DNA from: Cryphonectria parasitica EP155
Lineage: Eukaryota; Ascomycota; Sordariomycetes; Diaporthales; Cryphonectriaceae
Assembly (NCBI RefSeq): GCF_011745365.1
Contig: NW_024468911.1
Span: 3,156,759-3,220,758, forward strand
Length of the DNA: 64,000 nucleotides
Direction of reading: 5' to 3'
Shown here: piece after piece, positions 46,601-55,412 of the stretch
Layout: the number at the start of each line of letters is the position of its first letter
How positions within the stretch are numbered: position 1 is the first letter of the stretch
Made by a program: the position numbers and the translations under genes
Notes under the pieces: generated by a model
Told to the model about the DNA's origin: nothing
Databases searched by the model: none
What the model saw: only the letters and a program-made list of their open reading frames with translations

Positions 46601-47393
46601 TGGCGGGGGAACGGGCGGGTTTGCTGCTGCCCACGCTGACGGGCACGGGGATGAGGAGGACGACTGGGATGTTGAAAGGTCGGCGGAGCAGAGGCTTGTG
46701 CAGGTTATGTTCAGCGTCCCGAAGGAGAGATTAAGGATCGTTAATGGCGAGCCTGATGTCATCTCTATCGCGGAGTCTGCGGTAATCGTTGATCCGGAAC
46801 ATGACGGGGATAACGGCGACGACGATGGGGAAGAAGGGAGCATTGGGGGGCAGAGGGGAGGAGACGGAAGAAGAAGACCCTCGCTCATCTTTGAGGAAGA
46901 AAGAGAAGTTGACAGTGGGAGAAATGCTGGTGATGATGAGAACAACGAGGAGGAGCAGATGAGAAGGAGGAATTCGGGCAAGGCTGGGGCGCAAGAAAAG
47001 GGGAAGCAGCCCGAGGAGGTGGCACCATTATTACTCGTACAGAGAAGTTTCGAGAGCGCAACCAACGAGAAGGGAAAAGACCAAAACAACAGCAAAGAAG
47101 AAAACACAAAACGCCTGCTCGAGCAGAGGAGCTTTGAGAGCGCAACCAACGAGAAAGTCAAACAGGACGAGAGAAAGGCGCGACTGCTCGAGGTGCCCCA
47201 GCTGCGCCGCAGTGAGGACTCGTCTCACTACGAGGGCAGGAGGAGCCTCTCGCCAGGTGTTCCCATGCAGGCAGAGGAGGTCCGGTACGAAAGGCCGCGG
47301 ACGAGGGTTCTGGATTTAGTCGAGACCTTTGAGCAGCGAAGTAGGAGCAACAGCCCGACGAAGGAGAGGCTGACTCCAGAACGGTCATGGTGA
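43698..47393 (+). CDS. Single-pass membrane protein with kelch-like ectodomain
   Basis: A 1,231-residue single-exon protein. The first ATG is 43698 (MLDSTVKTRRSG); the frame is open upstream only from a GTG. Residues 1-44 are basic then hydrophobic (MTIMVNVILASSAVSAVAGA), a signal peptide or anchor. Residues about 45-470 show degenerate kelch/galactose-oxidase blades: ILVFAGDCASDD, IYSYGGQCPNAT, IVLGGHTRN, SGHTAVLNEAGTALIILGG and GHGAALLPGNVMMVAGGY, with many NxS/T sites. A Ser-rich stalk precedes the TM helix (about 492-515; IPLLLIFLCVAFFCF), then a basic stop-transfer RRRQRHRH. The cytosolic tail of over 700 residues is disordered, with acidic runs, Ser/Arg-rich patches and a duplicated RSFESATNEK motif near the C-terminus. 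It looks like a cell-surface sensor or polarity protein; that role is inference. Confidence 0.82.
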   Translation: MLDSTVKTRRSGAAALSIRRGPSAMTIMVNVILASSAVSAVAGAKTTSLLPYIPTTILIPGGLAEEASSNSSSNDNSTAYILSPNDDGSSVDLLSLDISSTLASSSLTSAVTTLTSGLPFLSSTNTTSFSPTLAADGSILVFAGDCASDDSSSVWIYNTTSGKAAWKEQQDSSSLDGTTGPNFLGGGVAFSEVIAPSISTPQIYSYGGQCPNATINGSTTWVNAADYSNAMIRLTSSSSADGYEAEILSLASQPVAEAGFTFTQLPPSTSNISGTVTQTVNSIVLGGHTRNAFVNISTAAIWSLPEESWSYVAISGPSGASSSSSVGSELAKNEDGDGNVQVQSRSGHTAVLNEAGTALIILGGWVGNTSTPAEPQLVVLDLSGSAFGEWTWVVPEDQPLTGGEGIFGHGAALLPGNVMMVAGGYSVSSSSSTSKLRTRDSIGVAGGQLKTFLNLTSLSWSDSYTNPTSSSSSSSSGTGSSSSSSTDNTKLGLEVGLGAGIPLLLIFLCVAFFCFRRRQRHRHAHRDEHIRGLTSGAPFITPEEMYETEHEQQHYPWVPKAAARWYSYTGGHDPYLRDEKSLGYESLRGQRGGPQQQQHHDFGGLASIEPPLGYRGPTRRKPNPRVAQGLYQPTGVDESRTFAAISPIMEDEEDEMSMHGAMSPDKEVEGTEDDPFVTPVNDTMPSPFVVGNMNPPSSPTAEDHDHVYEHDHRAPTPMPTLVQPQQQHPEVTGWVTDVDASDALITRRLQPRGASVRMGKISPTRRSSVRFADGESTPTTPGARTESGLSDSNRSAFSFLVNRSDSLRVAAPGAGGGLLAASGASGGAEKRGGTSHSDHSSSSNSNSSFITAKSIPALQTEGPTLLLGRPRPISDIEDLTHVSDDDGAPGSPSKSKTPRRSWFGSLRRVFSGPSSSGSSAAGSNRTESPTRGDTSDYDRWGLGGGLGLGGYGLLQKRKQGRSAWEDYIGGGTGGFAAAHADGHGDEEDDWDVERSAEQRLVQVMFSVPKERLRIVNGEPDVISIAESAVIVDPEHDGDNGDDDGEEGSIGGQRGGDGRRRPSLIFEEEREVDSGRNAGDDENNEEEQMRRRNSGKAGAQEKGKQPEEVAPLLLVQRSFESATNEKGKDQNNSKEENTKRLLEQRSFESATNEKVKQDERKARLLEVPQLRRSEDSSHYEGRRSLSPGVPMQAEEVRYERPRTRVLDLVETFEQRSRSNSPTKERLTPERSW

Positions 47394-48333
47394 GAGAGGC
47401 ATAAGGGGAGATTTACATATTTTTATGTGCATGTACAAGATGGAGGGAAATATAACTGTATAAGCCGGGAGGGTGGGCGACTGGGGGGCGTTCTGTTACA
47501 CCTTGGTTTCACACAAAGAAGGTGCTCAGGAGTATAGTAAGTATAGGAATACCCAGGTGGTTCTGGATGGACTTGGCCATCTCTTGGTTGGATTAGGAAG
47601 CAGGCGTAAAGGAAATATGTAGCATCTTGAACAAAAGATCTTGAATCTATTTGTGCTTCTCAGATATGCAATCCTGATACTGGGCTTGTTTCTTATGATA
47701 TATGGATACTACATTAGCTGTCTACATAGTATCAGGTGGCATTTCAGAGCAGAGGAATATCTCTCTTGGCCAGTTCAATTGTGTAGGACGTTTGAATTCT
47801 TGGCAACACTGCGCCTAGAGACTCATCTTTGATGAGTGAGTACCCGACAATGGTATTGTCTCATGAAAAAAAAAAACAAAAAAAAAACAAGAAACTGAAG
47901 TCATGTCTTGAAAACATGATAGAGGTGTCAAATCCTGTGCAAGGTGTGGTGAGCTGTCACAGCACCCATTGCAGCTTCACAGCTTCAAGGATATGCGAGA
48001 TGTGTTCAGGGCGAGAAATCACCCGCCAGCCGCCACATTGGCACAGTACTCAAGTGCTAGCAATCAACCCTAGGGCCACCTGCTTACCTAAAAATGAGTA
48101 CCCTGCCCCGCAATGCTGTCACAGGCCAGCAAGCTCCTGATAGGCCGTTGCTCCGGAAGCTGCCCCCCCTTCTAATTCCAGCGCTCACAACCCAGATACC
48201 TAGCTGATGCCTGGTCATTGAGACAAACAAGCCACCCGTGTCGTTCTCCCTCAACCCTTGCCAGGACAACAACATCCAACCTCAACGTCAAAGCTGGAAA
48301 GATTTCATCGAGCCACAGTCCCAAAAATCAACC
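47394..48333. other. Intergenic region
   Basis: 0.94 kb between the kelch-type gene and the BAR gene; nothing recognised apart from an A-rich patch near 47867-47890. Confidence 0.5.
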
Positions 48334-49529
48334 ATGGATAACTTCAAGAACTTTGGCAAAAGCCTTAGGTAAGAAAGAGGAAAAACCAGAAACTGCTCTC
48401 GAATCATCTCTAACCCCCTCCCCCACCCTCAATCTTGAGATGGGATGGCTTGGTCATGCAATACAAAAAGACCTCAGAAGCTGATGATTACCAGTGGCTT
48501 TGGGGCCCAGATCACCCCATTCGCATCCCGTACCTTCCAGTACACCAAAGAGCAGCTAGGCCAGGCTGATGATAAGGTCAGTATCAAATGGAGAAGAGGA
48601 GGAGAAGAAAAAAGACCCCAAGGAGGAAGGGGGGAGGGGGGGTACACAAACATACAGTACATGTGCTGACCGATCCGTGCTCTCCATAACATATAGACCC
48701 AACTCCCTCCCGACTACATCGACCTTGAAAAGCGCGTGGATGCTCTCAAGCAGGTCCACCAGAAGATGCTGGCTGTGACGTGAGTGCGATACCAGATACG
48801 ATCCACGAACCCTGAAACGGAACCAAACGAGACATGATTTCACTGACCCATCGTCCCTTATCATGATGCAGCAACCAGTACTCTTCCGAGGCCTACGACT
48901 ACCCACGCAACATCAACGAAACGTTCCAAGACCTCGGTCGTACAGTGAGCGAGAAGGTCCAGCTGCTATCAACTGCCAGCTCCCCGGCCGAGGCCCAGGC
49001 TGCCCTGACCGCCCCTCCCTCTGCGAAGCCTCAGCCCAAGACCTTCGCCCACGCCATCGCCCGCGCCTCTCTGGCTAGCAGCCAGCTCCTGCACCAGCAG
49101 CACACCGCCGCCGGCGAGGACCCACTGGCGACCGCCCTCGAGAAGTTTGCCCTGGCTGAGGAGCGCGTCGGCGAGGCCAGGCTGGCCCAGGATGCCCAGA
49201 TTCAGAGTCGGTACCTGGCTGGCTGGAACACCACCCTAAACACCAACATCATGTTCGCCACCCGCGCGCGCAAGGGCGTCGAGAAGGCCCGCCTGACTCT
49301 GGACGCGGCCAAGACCAAGGCCAAGGGCGCCACCTGGAAGCTCCCCGTGCCGGCCGTCGCGGCCGCCCAGAGCCCGCGCGAGGGTGCACACGAGGAGGAG
49401 ATCAGCCCCGAGGCGCAGGAGGAAATCGAGAAAGCCGAGGATGAGTTCGTGACGCAGACCGAAGAGGCCGTCGGAGTGATGAAGAATGTGAGCTGTTCTG
49501 CCCCTACGCCGCTGCTGTTGCATTTAGAT

Positions 49530-49560
<31 letters not shown>

Positions 49561-49859
49561 CAAAAAGGCCGCGTTACTGACCATGAGCACAAACAACACA
49601 AAAATACAGGTTCTTGATACCCCTGAGCCTCTCCGCAACCTTGCCGAGCTCATCTCGGCCCAGATGGAGTACCACAAGAAGGCCTATGAGATCCTGAGCG
49701 AGCTTGCACCTACTATCGAGGGTCTGCAGGTGGAGCAGGAGGCAAGTCGCGCTTCGGCGTATTCGTTGCCCTGATCAAAAGAAAAATCCAACGCAAGACT
49801 GACATTCGGTCGTCATGAATTAGGCCAACTACCGGAAGAGCCGTGAGAGCACCTCCTAG
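48334..49859 (+). CDS. BAR-domain protein, Gvp36-like
   Basis: Membrane-curvature-binding protein of 327 residues, related to yeast Gvp36, which acts at Golgi and endocytic membranes. Exons are 48334-48368, 48495-48576, 48697-48779, 48872-49487, 49610-49741 and 49824-49859. Recognisable parts are the amphipathic start MDNFKNFGKSL, then ITPFASRTFQYTKEQLGQ, the helix LPPDYIDLEKRVDALKQVHQ, and a long helical region ending in VLDTPEPLRNLAELISAQ and EYHKKAYEILSELAPTIEG. This is typical of the three-helix BAR fold. The last intron (49742-49823) uses a GC donor (GAG|GCAAGT...TTAG). If it is retained, the protein ends ten residues later with a different tail instead of ANYRKSRESTS. Exon borders all keep phase. 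Confidence 0.9.
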
Positions 49860-50551
49860 ATGCACTCTAAGCCGGATACGAAGTAGAAGTGATGTGGTCA
49901 TGGAGGAGGAAGGTCTAGAACGATGAGGGGCATCGTCTCGTGAATAGTAACTTTAGTAGCTCAGTCAGGTGGATTTATATGTGTGTGGAGCTGGAATAGG
50001 CGATCGACAAACAGGTGGAAGGGCAGGACTTTTCTTTTTGATTCTATTCCTTCTACCCTTTGTTTCTCAAACACTTGCTAGGCATGAAGGAAAGGAAGGT
50101 ATTCGCGCAGTGCTTGACCTGATTTATTCTCAGGGCTTTTCTTCTTAGGATGTTGATGATGATGAGCCTTTTGATATCATCTGTCTCTTTCTCTTTTTTT
50201 TCCCCTTGACTTGAAATAATAGATGTCTTCCTGAGATTAGATTGTATGGATGCGTATCCTTGAGTGCTCGGGTGCCCAGCTAGAGACTATAGTATGTAAG
50301 TATTCGGTGCTGCTTAAGTATAGTAAAGTAACCCATTGCGCTACGAATCCTTGACATGGTCCGTGCGTTTGGGGTTCGTACCAGTGACGCGGGACCTGCA
50401 GTTTGGCGAAGGAAGGCTGCATCTTTCCCAAAGCTCTCGACCAAAATAGCCATCTTCCATGCAGTAACACGACGATCCCCTTTCCAACCTCCGTCTCCCT
50501 CCCTCCCTCTCTCTTTCTTCTTTGTACAGAAAAGGAACAACCCTCTCCAAC
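49860..50551. other. Intergenic between BAR and LSM4 genes
   Basis: 692 bases. CT-rich leader before the Lsm4 ATG. A TTCG-containing patch near 50380 was checked for a tRNA and rejected. Confidence 0.5.
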
Positions 50552-51277
50552 ATGGTGTGTCATATTCCCTCCTTCCCAAATCTGCGTGCGCGCTCCCCCG
50601 CGTACATAGAGAAACTAATGATGGATGTCGTTTTCACGACTGGTTTTAGCTACCACTAGGCCTCCTCAACGCCGCCCAAGGGCACCCGATGCTCGTGGAG
50701 CTCAAGAGCGGCGAGACGCTCAACGGACACCTGGTCAACTGCGATACGTGGATGAACCTGACCCTGAAAGAAGTTATACAGACGAGCGCAGTATGTCGTC
50801 GCTCCTCCTCCGCTTCGGACGAACGAACAAACAAACCCCTCCTTGGCTGCGCGACGCAGTTGTCTTGTTGGATCGGCTGACAGTGGGATATTTTCTGGAC
50901 TATAGGAAGGCGACAAGTTCATGCGGTTGACGGAGGCTTATGTCAAGGGAAACAATGTACGTGTCTTTGTTCATCCCCCGGGGAAAGAGAAGGAGCATTT
51001 GTGAAATTTGATTATTCAGTTGGGCTTTTATTTCTTCGTTGCTGACGGCGAATTGTCTGGGGTGGGGCAGATCAAATACCTTCGCGTTCCGGACGAGATC
51101 ATCGACGTTGTCAAGGAGCAGCAGCAGAACCACCAGCAGGGCAACTTCCGGGGCGGCCGGGGTGGCGGCGGCGGTGGTGGTGGACAGAGAGGAGACCACG
51201 GTGGGAGGGGTGGTGGTGATCGGGGCGGGCGAGGCAGGGGGCAGAGGGGTGGACGGGGCCGTGGAAGAGGTGCGTGA
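50552..51277 (+). CDS. LSM4: U6 snRNA-associated Sm-like protein Lsm4
   Basis: Subunit of the Lsm2-8 ring that binds the U6 snRNA 3' end in the nucleus and of the Lsm1-7 ring used in mRNA decapping in P-bodies. Exons are 50552-50554, 50650-50790, 50906-50956 and 51071-51277, giving 133 residues. The first coding exon is only the ATG; the next begins [18 protein letters not shown]. Sm1 (about 14-46; [18 protein letters not shown]) and Sm2 (about 66-78; [12 protein letters not shown]) motifs are intact. The tail is an RGG/Gly-rich region from about residue 92 ([12 protein letters not shown]...), typical of Lsm4, which promotes P-body assembly in yeast. Intron signals (GTGTGT, GTATGT, GTACGT; TTAG, ATAG, GCAG) are acceptable. 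Confidence 0.94.
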
Positions 51278-52019
51278 GGGGCTGAGGAGGAAATCAAACG
51301 TGCGCTTGGATCTTGAAAGAGAAGTGGTGCCGCCTGCCATAATGATACCCGGGACTCTTGTTGCTGGAGGAGTAGGAAGAGGAGGAGTAGGCAAAGACAG
51401 AGCGGTGGTGGCATCACGGCGAGGATGCTGTAAGGGCCTTAGGGTATCCCTCTACGAAGGCAACATTGAGGCCTCTGCTGTGTGGGACCCAGGCTCGTCG
51501 AGAGCATACATCTGCTTGAGCATGCAGCTTGCAAGGACATTTAGGATTAATTTCTGTTGTCTGTACCTGTGCAGATACTGCTCCCATATGTTAACAGCGT
51601 GGCGTGGCATGGTATTTGCAGCAAGGTCGTCAGGGCATATATCACCGGTATACTGCTGTGAGATCAAGAATCATTTTCCTCAAGCAGTTCCTCGCCTTGT
51701 GCATGTTATCTTATTGTGGGTCTCCAAAACAGTTCATTGTCTAGAGATAATATGAAGGTGTGGATATATAGGAGCACCAACTCAGTTTTCTGTCTAAGGT
51801 AGATAAAATCAATTACTGTATAAGTAGGTAAGTATATACTTTTAAGTCATATCGACTCTTGGATGAATGGTGGGGTTCTTTCAACAACTTTCCGATCTGC
51901 GACAGGGATTCGAGCCAGGCATGCTTAGCCTATGTAAATACTTTGCCGAAAAGCTTCAGACTGCCCGTCCTGAAAACATTCGATAAATATTAACCTCTCA
52001 TGAGCATGACAGCAAATCC
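51278..52019. other. Intergenic between LSM4 and PPR genes
   Basis: 742 bases, no feature recognised. A 238-residue open frame that overlaps LSM4 and extends into this stretch is a frame shadow of the Gly-rich tail. Confidence 0.5.
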
Positions 52020-54254
52020 ATGTCTGGCGCGCGTGTTACGGTTGATGGGCTATGGCGTTGCCTGTGTCCTTCAATTGATTCCGTGATTTCTACAAGAGCG
52101 TTCTCCACAGCAATCCTGCCTCGACTGGCTGCGCGTACACGTCCTTCGAGAGGCAGCAATGGCGCCTCTAGCCGCGCACGAGCTGTAGTACGACCACTCC
52201 ACACGACCGCACGGCGATGTCTTCAGGATGATGGACGACCTTTGAAGGATCCTTTCTCGGTGATGATCGACGCAGAGGTGCAGATGCAGCGAGGGAAGAA
52301 GACGCGCAGGACGAGAGCCACTGTGGACGAGCCTGCGACATGGAACAATCAGGACGAGGACGCGCAGGCTGGAGGACAGCGAGACCAGCCTGCCGAGGGG
52401 GGCTCGATCACGAATGATCCGACTTCCTCTGGTCCACTGGAGAACCCAGATGAGATGGCCAAAGACCCGCCTGGCCTGAATTCGTCAGTAGCTACCATCC
52501 GTAAAGTTCGGAACTCGGGGCGCGGGCGCGGCATTGTCGACAGGATCATCTCTATGAGACCGCCCTACGATAACTTCCCGCCCGGAACGACCCACCAGCA
52601 TATATACGAGGCACTTCGGGCCACGCGACAGCTACCCCGGCCGGGGATGAGGAGGGTAACGGCGGCCCTGGTCAAGCATGTGCTAGCGGACGGCGCCCTA
52701 CCCAACACCTTCTTGTACGAGACGATACTCATCCAGCATGCCCTGACCGATGGCTCTGCGGATGTGGTCAGGAAGCTGCTCAAGGAGATGCGGGAGAAGC
52801 AGGTCCCATGGTCGTCGACGGCGTACCACAGTGCCATCCGCGTATGTCTCCTGCAACCACCCTGATTTCTCTGACCAGATTCGTCATATCGTCATCATGT
52901 TTGCTGACTTGGAGCAACGCCCACACTGGCGGTTTTCAAATAGGCCTTGGCGATCCACCCTGACTACCTGCTTCGAAACGACGTGATACGAGAGATGAAA
53001 GAACGATGGATAGAGATACTGCCCAAGGGCCACCGGTACATTGCACTGGGCTTGCTTCGAGATGAGCAGTACGAGCTTGCCCTGGAAAAGTTACAAGAGA
53101 TGATTCGCAACGGAATAGTGGTAGATCCGTGGGTATACCACATCTTCATCTACGTCTTTGCCAAGCTCGGGTTCACCGACGATGCTTTGCGGATCGTGCG
53201 CTACAGGCTCGACAAAGCAAAGAACGTGCCCGTCAACGTCTGGTACTTTTTGCTCGACGTTTGCAGCAAGCACCAGAATCACGAGGCGACTACCTACATC
53301 TGGAACCGTGCCGTCCAGGCGGGCGTGGTCAACCCGTCGGACGGCATCGCCCTCAATGTCCTGAACATGGCTGCAGCGTACGGCGACACAGAGCTTGCCA
53401 CGAGGGTCATCCAGTATCTGGCCTCGCGAGGGACGAGGCTGAGCCGACCGCACTACGAGGCCTTGGCTGATGCATACAACGTGCAGGGAAACATGGAGAG
53501 GGCGATCGAGACATACTGCATCATGGATGGCGCCGGCGCAGAGGTCAACCAGTCCTCGACCGGCTCGTTACGCCAGGCACTCCGACGCAACCCGGCCCTG
53601 ATCGACCAGGCCGTGCAGGCCATGGCGGACCTGAAGCTGCGATACAAGGTGCCCATCGGGATCTTCAACGCGGTGCTGAACGAGATGGCCCGGTCAGACG
53701 CGGACCACCCCGAAGAAGCATTTGGGAAGGCGCTCGATCTCTATCGGCGCATACGGGAATTCGTCCCCTCGGATCCCAACGTGGAAACGTTCCGGAACCT
53801 GCTCTGGAAGTGCACGAACCCGGACATTGCCCAATTTCTCGTGGGCGAGATGGTCCACTTCAAGGTCCGCAAGACGCTGGCCATCTGGGAGCTCATGTTC
53901 AAGATCCACGTCGAGCACCACGGGCCGACGCACCGGGTCAAGGAATACTTCTTCGCCGTCGCGCCGCACTTTAGGAAGGCTTATCTGCCGGAGAGTCGGA
54001 AGAGGCGGGCCATGATGGACCTGTCGGTCGAGCTCGTCAAGAGGCTGATTGCAGAGAGAGACCGAGAGGCCTGGCGGATCTTTGGCATCTGCAAGAAATA
54101 TGGCCTCGAGGAGGATAGGATTAGTGCCCTGCGCGAGGAGGTCGAGGCTGGGAGGATACAAGCGCCCCCTGACGAGGAAGCCGCTGCGCCTACCATCGAG
54201 ACAGAGACGGAGGATGCGCAGGCTGCAGAGAGGAAACATCTAGCAACGTACTGA
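52020..54254 (+). CDS. Mitochondrial pentatricopeptide-repeat-like protein
   Basis: Predicted organellar RNA-binding protein of 710 residues, exons 52020-52841 and 52944-54254. The N-terminus is Arg/Ser/Ala-rich (STRAFSTAILPRLAARTRPS and RPLHTTARR), as in mitochondrial presequences. Helical-repeat segments follow from about 200 (TFLYETILIQHALTDG, DVVRKLLKEMREKQVPWSS). Clearer PPR-type units include YELALEKLQEMIRNGIVVD, YHIFIYVFAKLGFTDDALR, ALNVLNMAAAYGDTELATR and YEALADAYNVQGNMERAIE. The C-terminal helical part (to about 665) and an acidic tail end RKHLATY. Fungal proteins of this type act in processing or translation of specific mitochondrial mRNAs, but the target is not visible. The single intron (GTATGT...AATAG) keeps phase. 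Confidence 0.85.
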
Positions 54255-55412
54255 TACATGTTGCAATTGAGCCAACGGCTAGGGCTACTGCGGCGTCAAC
54301 CTCCAACAGACGGACGGCTGTCTTGCTGTGGCGGTCGACTTATCTCACTATCGGCGTTAAATCGTCGGGGTTTTCATCATCAGCTGAAATGATATGGTTG
54401 GCAGGGAGTCATCGGCCCTGCACACACTTGCTCCCTCCAGCCATTTGTCGCATTGATTCAGCTACTACCATGTTGCCTGGCACGCATAATTGTCATGTCC
54501 CAAACAAACTCTAAACGAATCCCAACGGTTCCATATCTTTCTTACAAGGCACCATCTTCCTCACAAATCAAACATCAATTTCTAAGCTACACGATGACGC
54601 ATCTGTCGTATCGACCAATGGGAACAGATTACCGACTACAAGACCCCCCCCCCCCCCCAATTTTGGCGTCTGAGGCTACTATAGAGTTATATCTCCTAGG
54701 CTCTTCCCCTGCAGCCCTGAACCGTCGCTGATAAATGCGCCTAAGACCATCGAAACGCTAAGAGGAGAAAAAGCAGGGATGTTTCGACCAAGGCGTTTAC
54801 TAATCGCCGTCGAACGGGTGTAAGCCCTCTAAACCCCAGCCCTTCCTCAGCAAGAGGAATACGTTTACGTCTTGACTCGATTATCAGATTTCCTCTGCCT
54901 ATGTCGTGCTTGTATCTTCCTTCTCTTTGATATCGGGGTCCGTAACCAAACTTTTGCGACTAGCAGCAGTTCGGCCTTACAACAGACTTGGCGCTTGGTA
55001 ATGTCCGCTGCAAAGAATTCATCCGTTCGATGTCTAGATTGCGCGTAAGTACGCTCAATCTCCGTCAGCACACGGCACGGTTAGTAAACTGGGGCTTTGA
55101 GAGAGGTGTGTGAGAGAAGAGCGTGGTGTTTACATACACACATACTTCCATTTTGCTGTGCATTTTTGGTAAGGGATTCTTGATGAGAATAACACTATAA
55201 GTATATTGTCTTTCTCCCCCCTCCCCCTCGTTTCTCTTTTACAATGGATCATCAGATTACATCTAAATCATCCAGATCAAGTGGTCTTGGTCGACAATTG
55301 TTGGAAGGACTCTAGCTTTGCCTCTCAAGCCTCCAAAGAAGAGAGGGGGAAAAGATTATCTTTTTTTTTTTATTATATAAGACGCCCTCCAACCCCCTCT
55401 CTCACACATAAA
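54255..55412. other. Intergenic, promoter of the DHA1 transporter
   Basis: 1.16 kb. Contains C15 at 54644-54658 and a CT-rich leader near 55210-55410. Nothing else recognised. Confidence 0.5.

Noticed and set aside
50320..50430. tRNA-like patches (GGGGTTCGTACC on plus, TAGCGCAATGGG on minus)
   Set aside because: The A- and B-like boxes are on opposite strands and no cloverleaf can be drawn.
51039..51755. 238-residue open frame overlapping LSM4
   Set aside because: It is the shifted frame of the Gly-rich Lsm4 tail plus intergenic DNA and starts within an intron.
51880..51930. GGGATTCGAGCC patch
   Set aside because: The 5-bp T stem does not pair and there is no acceptor stem.
55206..55412. 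Upstream extension of the DHA1 transporter
   Set aside because: It starts at TTG and crosses T-rich leader DNA; ATG 55413 begins the family-like N-terminus.
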